Shown one piece after another: positions 1 through 32,902 of a stretch of DNA of 64,000 nucleotides. Made by a program: the position numbers and the translations under genes. Every line of letters begins with the position of its first letter. Positions within the stretch are counted from its first letter, which is position 1. The notes under the pieces are model-generated. The model did not search any database and had not been told where the DNA came from. It saw only the letters and a list, made by a program, of their open reading frames with translations. The stretch comes from Neoarius graeffei (lineage: Eukaryota; Chordata; Actinopteri; Siluriformes; Ariidae). The DNA is taken from positions 76,929,149 to 76,993,148 of the forward strand of contig NC_083569.1 in NCBI RefSeq assembly GCF_027579695.1. The letters run 5' to 3'.

Positions 1-22176
<22,176 letters not shown>

Positions 22177-23160
22177 GCAGCTACTCAGCAATCAGGAGCT
22201 CTTTTCGCTGGAGTTGTTCTCACCTTTCGTTCATTTCTGCTTTGTGATTGTGTAGATGTTTCTATGCGATTGTTTGTTTTATTGTGTAACAAATGTCTTC
22301 CTGTCCTGTGAGATCTGGTTCCCTGGCCTGCTTTCTGTGCGGTGAGAACGGAACGTTTTATTCATGTTAACTGGTACCACCTTTCAGATGAACTAAACTG
22401 TGTAGCACATCAGTCTGGGATCAGAAACGAAGCATTTAATAGTTTTAATATATGCTTGAATGTGTCATTGTGGTCTGTCTAGTTTGTCGTCTTCTCATTA
22501 ACCAAAGAATAGCCCGGTTATGGGGAATACACGTGGACCCACTGTGATGTATAGAGCAGCCACTGAAGGATTAATTGAAGGTCTGTCCGTCTGCGTCTCG
22601 TATTCAGCCACATTGGTGTCTGCTACTTGCTTGGACTCATTGAGATATTCCTGCATGATTTGGTGTGTAGTGTTTTAATGTTTTTAATATTTCTAGAGCT
22701 TCATTAATCACATCACATCATATGACATTCACTCATTTAAGCTCAGTTGCTGTTCATAATATTCATGTAAATCTCACACAAAGTGTAGCGATGTAGTGTG
22801 GCACCTCTGTATACGTGTTATGATACTGTCTTTCCTCTTGCACTTTCTCAGTTTAACAGCACGCTAAGAAAAGCTGCCTTAGTTTGCGTGTCTGAGTGCG
22901 TGAACACGTGTGCTAGTGTGTACGAGAGCCTAGAGATGATGCAACTTCCTCCTATCTGTACTAGTCCTCAGCCTAGAGACTGGTGAGCAAGCCACTTTAA
23001 TTAAAAGATATTTTTAATATATGCTTAATAAATATAGAAGACTTAAGAATGTCTGTTTTAAACAAAGTGTTCTCACTGGAGTGTGGAAAAAAACTCAACT
23101 GTGTCATGTTTGACTGTTAGTAATAAGTCAATAAAGAGCTAGATATATGTACATGACGAT
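22177..23160 (+). other. pygm 3' UTR with two poly(A) signals
   Basis: Non-coding sequence after the stop with no repeat that I recognise. AATAAA hexamers occur at 23027-23032 and 23130-23135, suitable ends for a UTR of roughly 0.9-1 kb. The cleavage site cannot be read from sequence alone. Confidence 0.6.
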
Positions 23161-24050
23161 AAGCTATGGCAGTTTGGATCTGTGCCTCTGTAATGTACTC
23201 TGAATGTTATTCCTGTGTTGGTTGGAACAGCTGACAGATCAGAGAGCATGGGCCAAAATGTCACCCAAATCCAATTCAAAATAATAATTCAATAAAATAT
23301 TCCACACAAAACATGGTGACTACTTCTCGGTCATGGAATGGACAACAGGATTATAATTGCATATCAGTCCGAGAACATAACCTTATCAACATTACCATTC
23401 TTGTTTGACATCTTTTTCCCACCTCTATGCGGGTTAATGTGGATCGGTTGAACAGACAGGGTTGAGGGCCCAACAGTGGCAGTTTGGCTGTGTTTTGGCT
23501 TGAACCCGTGACCGTCTGATCAGTAACCCATCAACCCACCACTGCACCTCATCAACATGACCATTAACAAAGGCAAATTTCTCGTCTTTCTCATCAAATG
23601 TTTGTCTTGAGACTGTTTTAAACTCAAAAACTAAGCTACAAGTCATGAAGAAAAAAAACCCATGACCGATTAGTGAGATGTGTGTCATGCATGACCACCC
23701 TGATGTAACCTATTTTCCTATAACGGTATGTCCTAAAGTGTGTGATTCTGTTCAAGGAAGTACTGACCAATCAGAATCAAGAATTTTAACAGCCCTGTGG
23801 TATAAGTTAAATGATAGGTTGTCTTGTTTTCCTGTAAACACGCTCATGTTGGTGGTTGAACTGGTCACATAAAAAGAATCTTTCACTTCAAGAAAGAAGA
23901 CCTGAGAAAGATTTCTGCTGCAGAGCCCTAAAAAAGGAAGTAATGAAGTAATAACTTATAATATGGACACAAATACTATCATTTGTACATACAAAATGAA
24001 AGGGTATTGTTAAAACTTTAATTTACTGCCACTCCTGGCTCATAATAAAA
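23161..24050. other. Intergenic, no gene seen
   Basis: AT-rich sequence without recognisable repeats or conserved coding potential on either strand. Confidence 0.5.
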
Positions 24051-24053
24051 CAA

Positions 24054-24056
24054 CTC

Positions 24057-24110
<54 letters not shown>

Positions 24111-24113
24111 CAT

Positions 24114-24146
<33 letters not shown>
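24054..24146. repeat. Compound microsatellite (C)n(CA)n(TA)n
   Basis: A C-tract, then (CA)n, (TA)n, a CATACACACACACA interruption and (TA)n again. Expected to be length-polymorphic. Confidence 0.95.
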
Positions 24147-24164
24147 ATGTACATTAGTAAGTAC

Positions 24165-24735
24165 AAAACTGGACAAAAAACACTTTAGCACACCCATCCA
24201 CTTGCTGTTTTATGCAGTTCTCTAATCAGCCGATCCCTTGACAGCAGCACAATGCATAAAACCATGCAGATACAAATCGAGAGCTTCAGTTAATGTTCAC
24301 TTCAAACATCAGAATGGGAAAAAATTGTGATCTCAAAGTGTGACTTTCACTGTGGCACTGTGGGTGTTGGATTGAGCCAGATGGACTGGTTTGAGTATTT
24401 CAGAAACTGCTGATCTCCTGGGGTTTTCACACACAACAGTCTCTAGAGTTTACACAGAATGGTGCGGAAAACAAAAAAACATTGAGTGAGTGAAAGTTCT
24501 GTGGGTGGAAATGAACGCCTTGTTGATAAGAGAGGTCAGGGGAAAATGGTCAGATTGGGTTGAGATGCCAGGAAGGATATAGTAACTCATAGCACCTCTA
24601 CAACCATGGTGAGCAGAAAAGCATCTCAGCATGCAACAGCAGAAGACCACATTGGGTTCCACTCCTGCCAGCCAAGAACAGGAATCTTAGAATCAAGAAC
24701 AAGTTCCTATTAAAGTGGCACAAAATTAGATGATA
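24165..24735 (+). mobile_element. Tc1-like element, internally deleted
   Basis: The start matches the ...CCACTTGCTGTTTTATGCAG family, followed by the transposase 5' region in nucleotide form (TTCAGTTAATGTTCACTTCA; CAACAGTCTCTAGAGTTTAC). It ends at CCTATTAAAGTGGCAC. The same family is found on the minus strand at 54128-55930, with its left end also at 51803. No intact frame. Confidence 0.8.
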
Positions 24736-24949
24736 CAGAAAATGTTTGTATTTCAGTAAAGAAAGCAATATATTATATAAGAGGCCACCTTTCAGACAAA
24801 AAACAAAACAATGAATTCTGTTGGGTTTTACTGCAGAAATAAGAAGCAAATGCGACAGTTAAAGTCTCCAGAAGAACTGGAGAAAACTCATTTCATTATA
24901 AAACTGCAAATATATTATTATATATAATGGTTTATGCCTACTGGCTTAA

Positions 24950-25795
24950 GAAGCTAACCTCACTACATGGGTACTTGGCAGCACAGGTGAACCAGCTACT
25001 TGTGCATGGGACTCGCTTGGAATGGCTGACTGCAGATCCTGATCCTGAAGGACCCACAGAAAGGAGCAGTTACGTCCAACTACTGCCCGATAACCTGCCT
25101 CTGCACAACATGGAAGTTCCTGTCAGGCCTCATCGCAGATAAGATGAGTAGGCACATGACTCAATGCATGAGTGAGGCCCAGAAAGGAATTGGTAGGAAC
25201 ACCAGAGGAACAAAACAGCTACAAGTAGACAGTGCAGTAGCTCGAGACTGCAGAACCAGACATACCAATCTGTGCATCACCTGGATTGACTCCAAGAAAG
25301 TCTATGACTCAGTGCCCCACACATGGATCCTGGAATGCTTGAAACTGCACAACATCAACAGGACTCTGAGAACCTTCATCAAGAACTCAGTGAGGCTTTG
25401 GAAAACAACCCTAGAGGCCAATCAAGCCAATAACACAGGTCACCATCAAGTGCGGCATATACCAAAGAGATGCCCTGTCCCTGCTGCTATTCTGCATAGG
25501 ATTGAACCCCTTCAGCCAGATCATCACAAGAGTAGCTATGGATGCAGACTATGAAATGGAGCAACCATCAGCCACCTCCTCTACATGGATGACATCGACT
25601 CACTGATCCACACCACCAGGATCAACAGCAACGACATCGGAATATCATTCGGACTAGATAAGTGTGCCCGGATGGTAACAAGGAGAGGGAAAGCAGTCAG
25701 AACTGAGGGGGTGGTGCTACCAGATGGCATAATAGGAGATGTGGAAGACAACTACAAGTACCTTGGAATCGCGCATGCAAATGGCAACCATGAAG
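24950..25795 (+). pseudogene. Non-LTR retrotransposon reverse transcriptase relic
   Basis: Frames in succession give KKVYDSVPHTWILECL, LRTFIKNSV, a GIYQ-RDAL-P-like segment (two frames), HLLYMDDIDSL with the YMDD catalytic box, and DNYKYLGI. The order matches RT motifs 3 to 7 of LINEs; the KK-(A/V)YD-VPHTWI style is closest to R2/R4-type LINEs as I know them. Frameshifts at about 25410, 25560 and 25620 kill it. The downstream part is lost at a SINE (25803). Confidence 0.78.
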
Positions 25796-25802
25796 AGGCC
25801 AT

Positions 25803-25926
25803 TAGGGACATGGGGAGAACGTGCAAACTCCACACAGAAAGGCCCTCATCAGCCGCTGGGCTCGAACCCAGGACCTTCTTGCTGGCAGGTGACAGTGCTA
25901 ACCACTACACCACCGTGCCACCCCTT
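25803..25926 (-). repeat. SINE copy 7 fragment (head side)
   Basis: GACATGGGGAGAACGTGCAA to ACCACCGTGCCACC, minus strand, 3' truncated. Confidence 0.9.
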
Positions 25927-25962
25927 GGTACAAAATATCTTTTATATAAACATATCGATGTT

Positions 25963-26308
25963 TATATAAAAGCAAGAAGGTCCAGGTTCGAGCCCCATGG
26001 CTGGCGAGGGCCTTTCTGTGTGGAGTTTGCATGTTCTCCCCATGTCCGTGTGGGTTTCCTCTGGGTGCTCCGGTTTCCCCCACAGTCCAAAGACATGCAG
26101 GTTAGGTTAACTGGTGACTCTAAATTGACCGTAGGCGTGAATGTGGGTGTGAATGGTTGTCTGTGTCTATGTGTCAGCCCTGTGATGACCTGGCGACTTG
26201 TCCAGGGTGTACCCCGCCTTTCACCCGTAGTCAGCTGGGATAGGCTCCAGCTCGCCTGCGACCCTGTAGAACAGGATAAAGCGGCTAGAGATAATGAGAT
26301 GAGATGAG
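25963..26308 (+). repeat. SINE copy 8, 5' truncated, with 11-bp TSD
   Basis: Starts at AAAGCAAGAAGGTCCAGGTT, missing the first ~45 bp, and runs to GATGAGATGAGAT. ATATCGATGTT flanks it at 25952-25962 and 26309-26319. It is head-to-head with copy 7. Confidence 0.93.
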
Positions 26309-26403
26309 ATATCGATGTTGGTGCTTACGTAAAAAAGGAAGTAATTCTGTTTGTAAACAAACACCGATTAACCTAATCTGCATGTAGGGGAAACTGGAGT
26401 ATC

Positions 26404-26664
26404 CGGAGGAAAGTCAAGTCAAGTTTATTTAACAATAAACATTGTCGCAAAGCAGCTTTACAGAATTTGAACGACTTGAAACATGAGCTAATTTTATCCC
26501 TAATCTATCCCCAGTGAGCAAGCCTGTGGCGACGGTGGCAAGGAAAAACTCCCTCAGACGACATGAGGAAGAAACCAGACCAAAAGGGAACCCATCCTCA
26601 TTTGGGCAACAACAGACAACATGACTATAACATTAACAGTTTTAACATGAAGCCAGTTAAAACT
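26404..26664. repeat. CAAGTCAAGTTTATTT interspersed repeat
   Basis: Includes AACATTGTCGCAAAGCAGCT TTACAG and ACGACATGAGGAAGAAACC, a sequence type that I recognise as highly repeated in teleosts. It is inserted in SINE copy 9. Class not assigned. Confidence 0.7.
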
Positions 26665-26704
26665 CATGCTGACACGGGGAGAACATGCAAATTCCACACA
26701 GAAA

Positions 26705-26989
26705 CAGACGCGCAGCTTGTGAACAGGCAAGGCAGGCAACTGCTTGGGGCCTCCTGGCCCAGGGGCCCCCCGGGAGTCGGTGCCTGAGGGCTTATTTGTT
26801 TTATTTTTTTATTGTTTTTATTGTTCTTTACCATTTGTATTTTCACATTTGGAATTTTAAAAAACTTTGGTTTCATACATTTTTTCGTTGGTGTCAGATT
26901 ATTTATAACATATTGGTGATGAACACTGGTCAGAAGGGCCCCCTGGAAATTTTTGCTTGGGGCCACAACAGACTCTAGAATCGCCTCTG
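26705..26989. mobile_element. hAT MITE, 285 bp
   Basis: CACAGAAA is duplicated at 26697-26704 and 26990-26997. The ends are CAGACGCG and CGCCTCTG. The interior has GGGGCC-rich arms (TTGGGGCCTCCTGG and TTGGGGCCACAACAG). Confidence 0.85.
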
Positions 26990-27043
26990 CACAGAAAGGC
27001 CCCCGCCGGCCACTGGGCTCGAACCCAGGACCTTCTTGATTAG

Positions 27044-27264
27044 TGCTGTCGCCTCACAGCAAGAAGGTCCGGGTTCGAGCCCTGTGGCCAGCGAGGGCCT
27101 TTCTGTGTGGAGTTTGCATGTTCTCCCCGTGTCCGCGTGGGTTTCCTCCGGGTGCTCCGGTTTCCCCCACAGTCCAAAGACATGCAGGTTAGGTTAACTG
27201 GTGACTCTAAATTGACCATAGGTGTGAATGTGAGTGTGAATGGTTGTCTGTGTCTATGTGTCAG
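27044..27264 (+). repeat. SINE copy 10, left part
   Basis: From TTAGTGCTGTCGCCTCACAG to CTATGTGTCAG. It is cut by the hAT at 27265-29357; the right part is 29366-29498. Confidence 0.93.
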
Positions 27265-27521
27265 CATAGTTCGAATTACGGGGGGTACTGGGCGGTACTA
27301 TACCCCCAGTGAAGACCCAGTACCCCCCAAAGAGACAAAAATATAAGTTTTGGGGGGGTCCAATATTTTTTCTGATATTGTGAAAAGGAATATATAATTC
27401 AAACCAACTCCCATTCGGCATTCTTATTGTAGGAACATTTTAATGTAAATTGATTTCAGACAGACACCCCTATTGTGGACCGTACCATTTTTAGTCACTG
27501 CAGCACTAGAACGCGCTACAG

Positions 27522-28190
27522 CAGGGGTTTCAAAGTGTGGGAGAGTCAGCCCCCCGCAGAGAGCAAATAAACAACAGCGCCCGCCCCCCCCTTACAATTT
27601 TTGTTGTTGCTATACTTAATGTTCCATTCGTATTAAAAAAAAAATGGGTGTTGTACACATTTTAATTTTTTTCTTTTACACATTTTAAACATCTGTGCTT
27701 TTTGAAAGCATCTTTTTTTACACATTTAAAACATATGAGCTTTATTAAAACATCTTTTTTTACACATTTTAAACATCTGTGCTTTTTGAAAACCTTTTTT
27801 TTTTTTACATATTTTAAACATCTGTGCTTTTTTTTAAACATCTTGTTTTACACATTTTAAACATCTCATAGCATCATTAGCTAGCACCTCTTGGCAGACA
27901 ACACACTGTGGCAGTGGAGCATCTTCAGATCCAGTCCATGAAAATCCAAACTTTAAATAATCGTGGTCATACTTCCTTCTTTTTTTGCTTGGCCCAGACT
28001 CTGTCTCCTCACTCACTTTAGCTTTAGGTACTAAAAATCGATCCATTTTGTCTCTGGCAAAGGCTAGCTGAAGTTCGCTAAATGTCCGCAATAGTAACTT
28101 ATTCTGGTTTATTTTTCCTCATGTTGCGCCCCCCCCGAAGAACTCTGGCGCCCCCTAGGGGAGACGCGCCCCACACTTTGAAAAGCCCTG
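27522..28190 (-). mobile_element. hAT (Buster-like) element nested in the hAT above
   Basis: The ends CAGGGGTTTCAAAGTGTGGG and, complemented, CAGGGCTTTTCAAAGTGTGG. The flanks CGCTACAG and CGCTAGAA agree at six of eight bases. The minus strand carries a hAT transposase N-terminus. T-rich internal repeats (ACACATTTTAAACATCTGTG) occur about five times at 27650-27870. Confidence 0.82.
27834..28091 (-). pseudogene. Truncated hAT transposase N-terminus (ZBED5/Buster type)
   Basis: Reads MDRFLVPKAKVSEETESGPS KKRRKYDHDYLKFGF, then PQCVVCQEVLANDAM, the first half of a BED-like finger (C-x2-C). It diverges after that into CLKCVKQDV. A conserved PSKLKRHL-type continuation and the catalytic domain are missing. 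Confidence 0.75.
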
Positions 28191-28890
28191 CGCTAGAAGC
28201 AATAGCTTCTAGTCCACACCATATTCAGTTGATTCATCAGATACAGTCCATGGGTTTGCAGCAATTTATACAGTCTGTGGTTTGCAGCAGAAGACGTGCA
28301 TTGGTAATGTTAGTTGCTAACCAACTTTTAGCCTGTTGAAAATGTGTTATTTTACAACTTTCATTTATTAAAGTGATTTGTTCTTTCAGCTCATGTCACA
28401 TCTTTATACATTGAATTACTTACCCACTGAGGCCAGAAGGCTACAGTGGACGGACATTAACGTTAGTTACCAACGTTAGTTAGCAAGATAAGCTAAGTCT
28501 CTATTTAAATCAAGCTTATTACAGTGTGGTATAGAAACGATTCTCATTTCAAAGGAGAAGAACTCCATATGTTTCCATTCTCATTTTATCATGAATAAAT
28601 TGTGCCCTTCTGAAATTCATTTGGCACATAGGCCCATCCTGTGTGTGTGATTAGGCACGAGAAGTTCTGATGTAGGCCTAGCTAAGCCTATGTAAAATTA
28701 CAATCAGAACCTCTGGGGACTGGGGGCAACATAAAAAGAGCCAGGTAGTAGGCTAGCCTAGGCAAAATAGCCTAGTACATGGATGTTTTCTATTGTTTTT
28801 ACTTACATTCCTTTTGTATTATTTTTAAGATAGTCATAGTTTCATCTGAGTACCCTGTTTGAGTTTATTCACAGAGACAGTAGGCCAAAC

Positions 28891-28941
28891 ATGAGGAAAA
28901 GACAAGGGCCAGACATCAGGCATTTTTTTGGTGCTAAAAGA
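28891..28941 (+). pseudogene. First coding exon of a hAT transposase (17 codons)
   Basis: MRKRQGPDIRHFFGAKR followed by GTAAGT. DIR-(x)-FF-(x)-K starts are typical of some hAT transposases. It lies in the outer hAT, but no later exon is found. Confidence 0.55.
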
Positions 28942-29365
28942 GTAAGTAGTAAATATTAGCACTAAGATCTACAGACAATTACAGTACAAGTGTAGGTGCA
29001 GTTAGGTTTTATACACTGTTCATGTGAATAAAGAAAATGGGTTCCCAGCAGACAGGAGAGGCACAGCAGGACTGTTTTGCATGTGTGTATATACTGTATG
29101 TGACTCATTTGTAGTGTTGATACCCAGTTTGTTCTGACAAAGAAGGTTATCAGGTTGTACTGCTGTTTTTCTTCTGTGATAGTACTGTATGGTTTGTCAT
29201 GCTTCTTAATGACATTAAAAATTATTGTTCAGAGTTATTGTGTTGAGTTACTGACACTGACTTCCATAGACGAGATGGGACAGGACCGGGGGGGCGATTG
29301 ATATGATAGTGGACCATGATGGTACCCCCCAATTATGGTGGGGTAATTCGCACTCTGTGTGTCAG

Positions 29366-29498
29366 CCCTGTGATGACCTGGCGACTTGTCCAGGGTGTAC
29401 CCCGCCTTTCGCCCGTAGTCAGCTGGGATAGGCTCCAGCTTGCCTGCGACCCTGTAGAACAGGATAAAGCGGCTAGAGATAAGGAGATGAGATGAGAT
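29366..29498 (+). repeat. SINE copy 10, right part
   Basis: CCCTGTGATGACCTGGCGAC to GGAGATGAGATGAGAT; completes 27044-27264. Confidence 0.93.
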
Positions 29499-29888
29499 AT
29501 GGGCAATTCCATGTAAATGTCAACCTCACCATGCAAAAATAAAGCAACATGTAATACATCAAAACCACTCCCAGAGATATCACCTAGGCCTGTATTTTAC
29601 AGATGTGAATAAGTTGAACCAATTTGTAACCAACCTAATATGTCACTGTCAGTCTTTCTTTCTTATAATGTAAAACCCAAGCTAAAACCAACTTTGATCA
29701 TGTACAATTCTATATTATTGCCACAAGCCACAGAAATGTATGCTAAAATCCACAAAACAGCAAAACAATAGCCATCCTAAATATTATTTAAGAACTTTGA
29801 TAGTTTTAGCTGATATTTAGAGAGTTTTTCAAAGGGTTATGGTGGTTAAATTGCTGATTTTCTAAACATATGCCATGTCTATTTCAGA

Positions 29889-30690
29889 CGCGTCACATCC
29901 GTAACGGAATTTCGTCACATCCATAACGCTGACTTTTCCTTCCGAAACTCATCTCATCTCATCTCATTATCTCTAGCCGCTTTATCCTTCTACAGGGTTG
30001 CAGGCAAGCTGGAGCCTATCCCAGCTGACTACGGGCGAAAGGCGGGGTACACCCTGGACAAGTCGCCAGGTCATCACAGGGCTGACACATAGACACAGAC
30101 AACCATTCACACTCACATTCACACCTACGGTCAATTTAGAGTCACCAGTTAACCTAACCTGCATGTCTTTGGACTGTGGGGGAAACCGGAGCACCCGGAG
30201 GAAACCCACGCGGAGAACATGCAAACTCCGCACAGAAAGGCCCTCGCCGGCCCCGGGGCTCGAACCCAGGACCTTCTTGCTGTGAGGCGACAGCGCTAAC
30301 CACTACACCACCGTGCCGCCCTCCTTCCTAAACTCTGCATGAAATACAAAATATTTTAAACGAAGATTTTTTAATATTCACCTTGGACCCCTCTATCAAA
30401 TGAATCTCTCCATTTCGACATTAGGTTTACAATTTCACAGAGTTTGATAAAAATGTACAGTCACCCAAGAAAAGTGATACTTTTTCTGTCACATCCATAA
30501 CGCATCTTTTATTGGCGTTTTCTGGCATGCCCTAGATGTACTATGGGAATTGTTCTTGTTCTATCACTTCTCCAGTATGGTACAGCCTTAAAATATGCAA
30601 CACCTGTTTAAATACTGGGAGACAATAAAACATGCACTGGGTCATTTGTTGCCATTTTGAGTTCAAGTGTCACGTCCATAACGCTGGAAT
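29889..30690. repeat. Dispersed TCACATCCATAACGC motif cluster
   Basis: The motif or a one-base variant appears at about 29891, 29913, 30488 and 30669, with a SINE inserted between the second and third. No ORF accompanies it. It may be part of an older repeat; function unknown. Confidence 0.5.
29950..30321 (-). repeat. SINE copy 11, full length
   Basis: CATCTCATCTCATCTCATTA to CACCGTGCCGCC. Flanks CCTTCCGAAACT and CCTTCCTAAACT differ by one base. It is missing about 10 bp (CACGGG) near the head. Confidence 0.94.
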
Positions 30691-31170
30691 TGCTCATATA
30701 CTGACACTTGATTTCCCACAGCTCTGGCCAAGACCCTCACTTGTCCACTATTTTTAACTTTTAATGAAACTTGGAATTTTCACTTGCATTTTTATGTTTA
30801 ATTTTAAAACTGAATGTAAAAGTGCATACAGTGTGTATCTGTTCAATTTGTAGAATAACAGTAGTCACAGTACTGATACAGCTGGGATTAAATGGATTAA
30901 AAGACACCAACCCAGTGCGTGGCAGCATTGAAACAAATCAGCCATTTAACCCAGGACGTGTCCCAAACTGTATAATAGGGTGCTCAATTCTGGTAGCAGA
31001 GTGCACTATACAGGCTGCACTCTTTAGTGCGGTAGTGTGCAGTTTTAGACGGAAGAACTGTTGAAACCGAAATGGCTTCTTTTTCTCTTCTTTCGAAGTG
31101 CACGACTTAGGGTTTAAGATGATGCCTTCTTTACTCCACCTAGTGCACTTCTACCTGTGTTTCTGACAGG

Positions 31171-31338
31171 AGGCGGTTTGGACGCGGCCAGGATACTGTC
31201 AAGAAGGAAGTTTGCTTCACTTTTCAGTTTAACTGGAAATCTGTATCACAAGACTCATTATGTCTGAGTGGCAGCTGGAGCACCAGTGATCCTGTGACGC
31301 CTCTAAAGCCAGATCTTCTGTCCCGGATCAGGAAGGAG
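31171..31338 (+). other. Exon-like open stretch, unidentified
   Basis: After a TTTCTGACAG acceptor, one frame reads ...VKKEVCFTFQFNWKSVSQDS, LCLSGSWSTSDPVT and PLKPDLLSRIRKE before a strong donor GAG|GTATGT at 31339. No stop occurs within. I cannot assign a family. It could be an upstream exon of clcn5, an exon of a small gene lying between pygm and clcn5, or chance. Other frames are closed. Confidence 0.3.
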
Positions 31339-31873
31339 GTATGTAGCTCTAGAAAAGCTTTTTGTTACAAACTGCAACTTAATTCTATACTCTGAAACTT
31401 TTTTTTTTTTTTTAAATCCGGTGTGTTTAAACGCTGATGTGATCAGGACATGCAGTCAACCTTTACAGTGCGATTTAAACTGTAACTTCATCTTCATATC
31501 ATTCAGTGACATTCAAGCTGTGTAATAATCTCCAGTGTATCCTATAGCCTCCTACAGTAACATCTGTTTCACTCTGGAGCTCTTAGGAAGCCCTTTTCAG
31601 CCACCTGAAAGAAAATTAAAAAAAAAAAAAAAACTAGTTTCATTTCATAATAATGACAATGTCTGTCATAATTATGATCCTATGTCAGTTAGGAAGTACT
31701 GTCATAGTAATGGCTTTCTAGATTAGATTAGATTTGATTAGATAGAACTTTTTATTGATCCCTTTGGGAGGGTTCCCTCAGGGAAATTAAGATTCCAGCA
31801 GCATCATTACAGGATAAACAGAGAATAGAAAATAGAGAACTTCTAGATAAATTAAGTATTTACATAAACAACA

Positions 31874-32261
31874 AGGGCGGCACGGTGGTGTAGTGGTTAG
31901 CGCTGTCGCCTCACAGCAAGAAGGTCCGGGTTCGAGCCCCGTGGCCGGCGAGGGCCTTTCTGTGTGGAGTTTGCATGTTCTCCCTGTGTCCGCGTGGGTT
32001 TCCTCCGGGTGCTCCGGTTTCCCCCACAGTCCAAAGACATGCAGGTTAGGTTAACTGGTGACTCTAAATTGAGCGTAGGTGTGAATGTGAGTGTGAATGG
32101 TTGTCTGTGTCTATGTGTCAGCCCTGTGATGACCTGGTGACTTGTCCAGGGTGTACCCCGCCTTTCGCCCGTAGTCAGCTGGGATAGGCTCCAGCTTGCC
32201 TGCGACCCTGTAGAACAGGTTAAAGCGGCTAGAGATAATGAGATGAGATGAGATGAGATGA
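31874..32261 (+). repeat. SINE copy 12 (triplicated unit 1)
   Basis: Complete, near consensus (GGGCGGCACGGTGGTGTAGT to (GATGA)n tail). Confidence 0.95.
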
Positions 32262-32390
32262 GAACTTTTTATTGATCCCTTTGGGAGGGTTCCCTCAGGG
32301 AAATTAAGATTCCAGCAGCATCATTACAGGATAAACAGAGAATAGAAAATAGAGAACTTCTAGATAAATTAAGTATTTACATAAACAACA

Positions 32391-32773
32391 AGGGCGGCAC
32401 GGTGGTGTAGTGGTTAGCGCTGTCGCCTCACAGCAAGAAGGTCCGGGTTCGAGCCCCGTGGCCGGCGAGGGCCTTTCTGTGTGGAGTTTGCATGTTCTCC
32501 CTGTGTCCGCGTGGGTTTCCTCCGGGTGCTCCGGTTTCCCCCACAGTCCAAAGACATGCAGGTTAGGTTAACTGGTGACTCTAAATTGACCGTAGGTGTG
32601 AATGTGAGTGTGAATGGTTGTCTGTGTCTATGTGTCAGCCCTGTGATGACCTGGTGACTTGTCCAGGGTGTACCCCGCCTTTCGCCCGTAGTCAGCTGGG
32701 ATAGGCTCCAGCTTGCCTGCGACCCTGTAGAACAGGTTAAAGCGGCTAGAGATAATGAGATGAGATGAGATGA
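32391..32773 (+). repeat. SINE copy 13 (triplicated unit 2)
   Basis: Almost identical to copy 12; one visible difference is ATTGACCG against ATTGAGCG in the middle. Confidence 0.95.
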
Positions 32774-32902
32774 GAACTTTTTATTGATCCCTTTGGGAGG
32801 GTTCCCTCAGGGAAATTAATATTCCAGCAGCATCATTACAGGATAAACAGAGAATAGAAAATAGAGAACTTCTAGATAAATTAAGTATTTACATAAACAA
32901 CA

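Larger units (their letters stand above)
26363..27043 (-). repeat. SINE copy 9, in three pieces
   Basis: Minus-strand pieces at 26363-26403, 26667-26704 and 26990-27043 are consecutive parts of one SINE. It is separated by a CAAGTCAAGTTTATTT repeat and by a 285-bp hAT MITE. Confidence 0.85.
27265..29357 (+). mobile_element. hAT element, 2093 bp, inside SINE copy 10
   Basis: TGTGTCAG is duplicated at 27257-27264 and 29358-29365. The ends are CATAGTTCGAATTAC and, complemented, CAGAGTGCGAATTAC. G-rich runs GGGGGGTACTGGGCGGTACT near the left end are echoed by GGTACCCCCC near the right. It hosts another hAT at 27522-28190. Only a first transposase exon remains. Confidence 0.9.

Noticed and set aside
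23434..23872. Frames near 23434-23872 as a possible small gene
   Set aside because: No splice signals, homology or composition supporting coding.
31874..31950. tRNA gene in the SINE head (A-box and B-box-like sequences)
   Set aside because: No complete cloverleaf with paired acceptor stem; it is the tRNA-derived head of a SINE.
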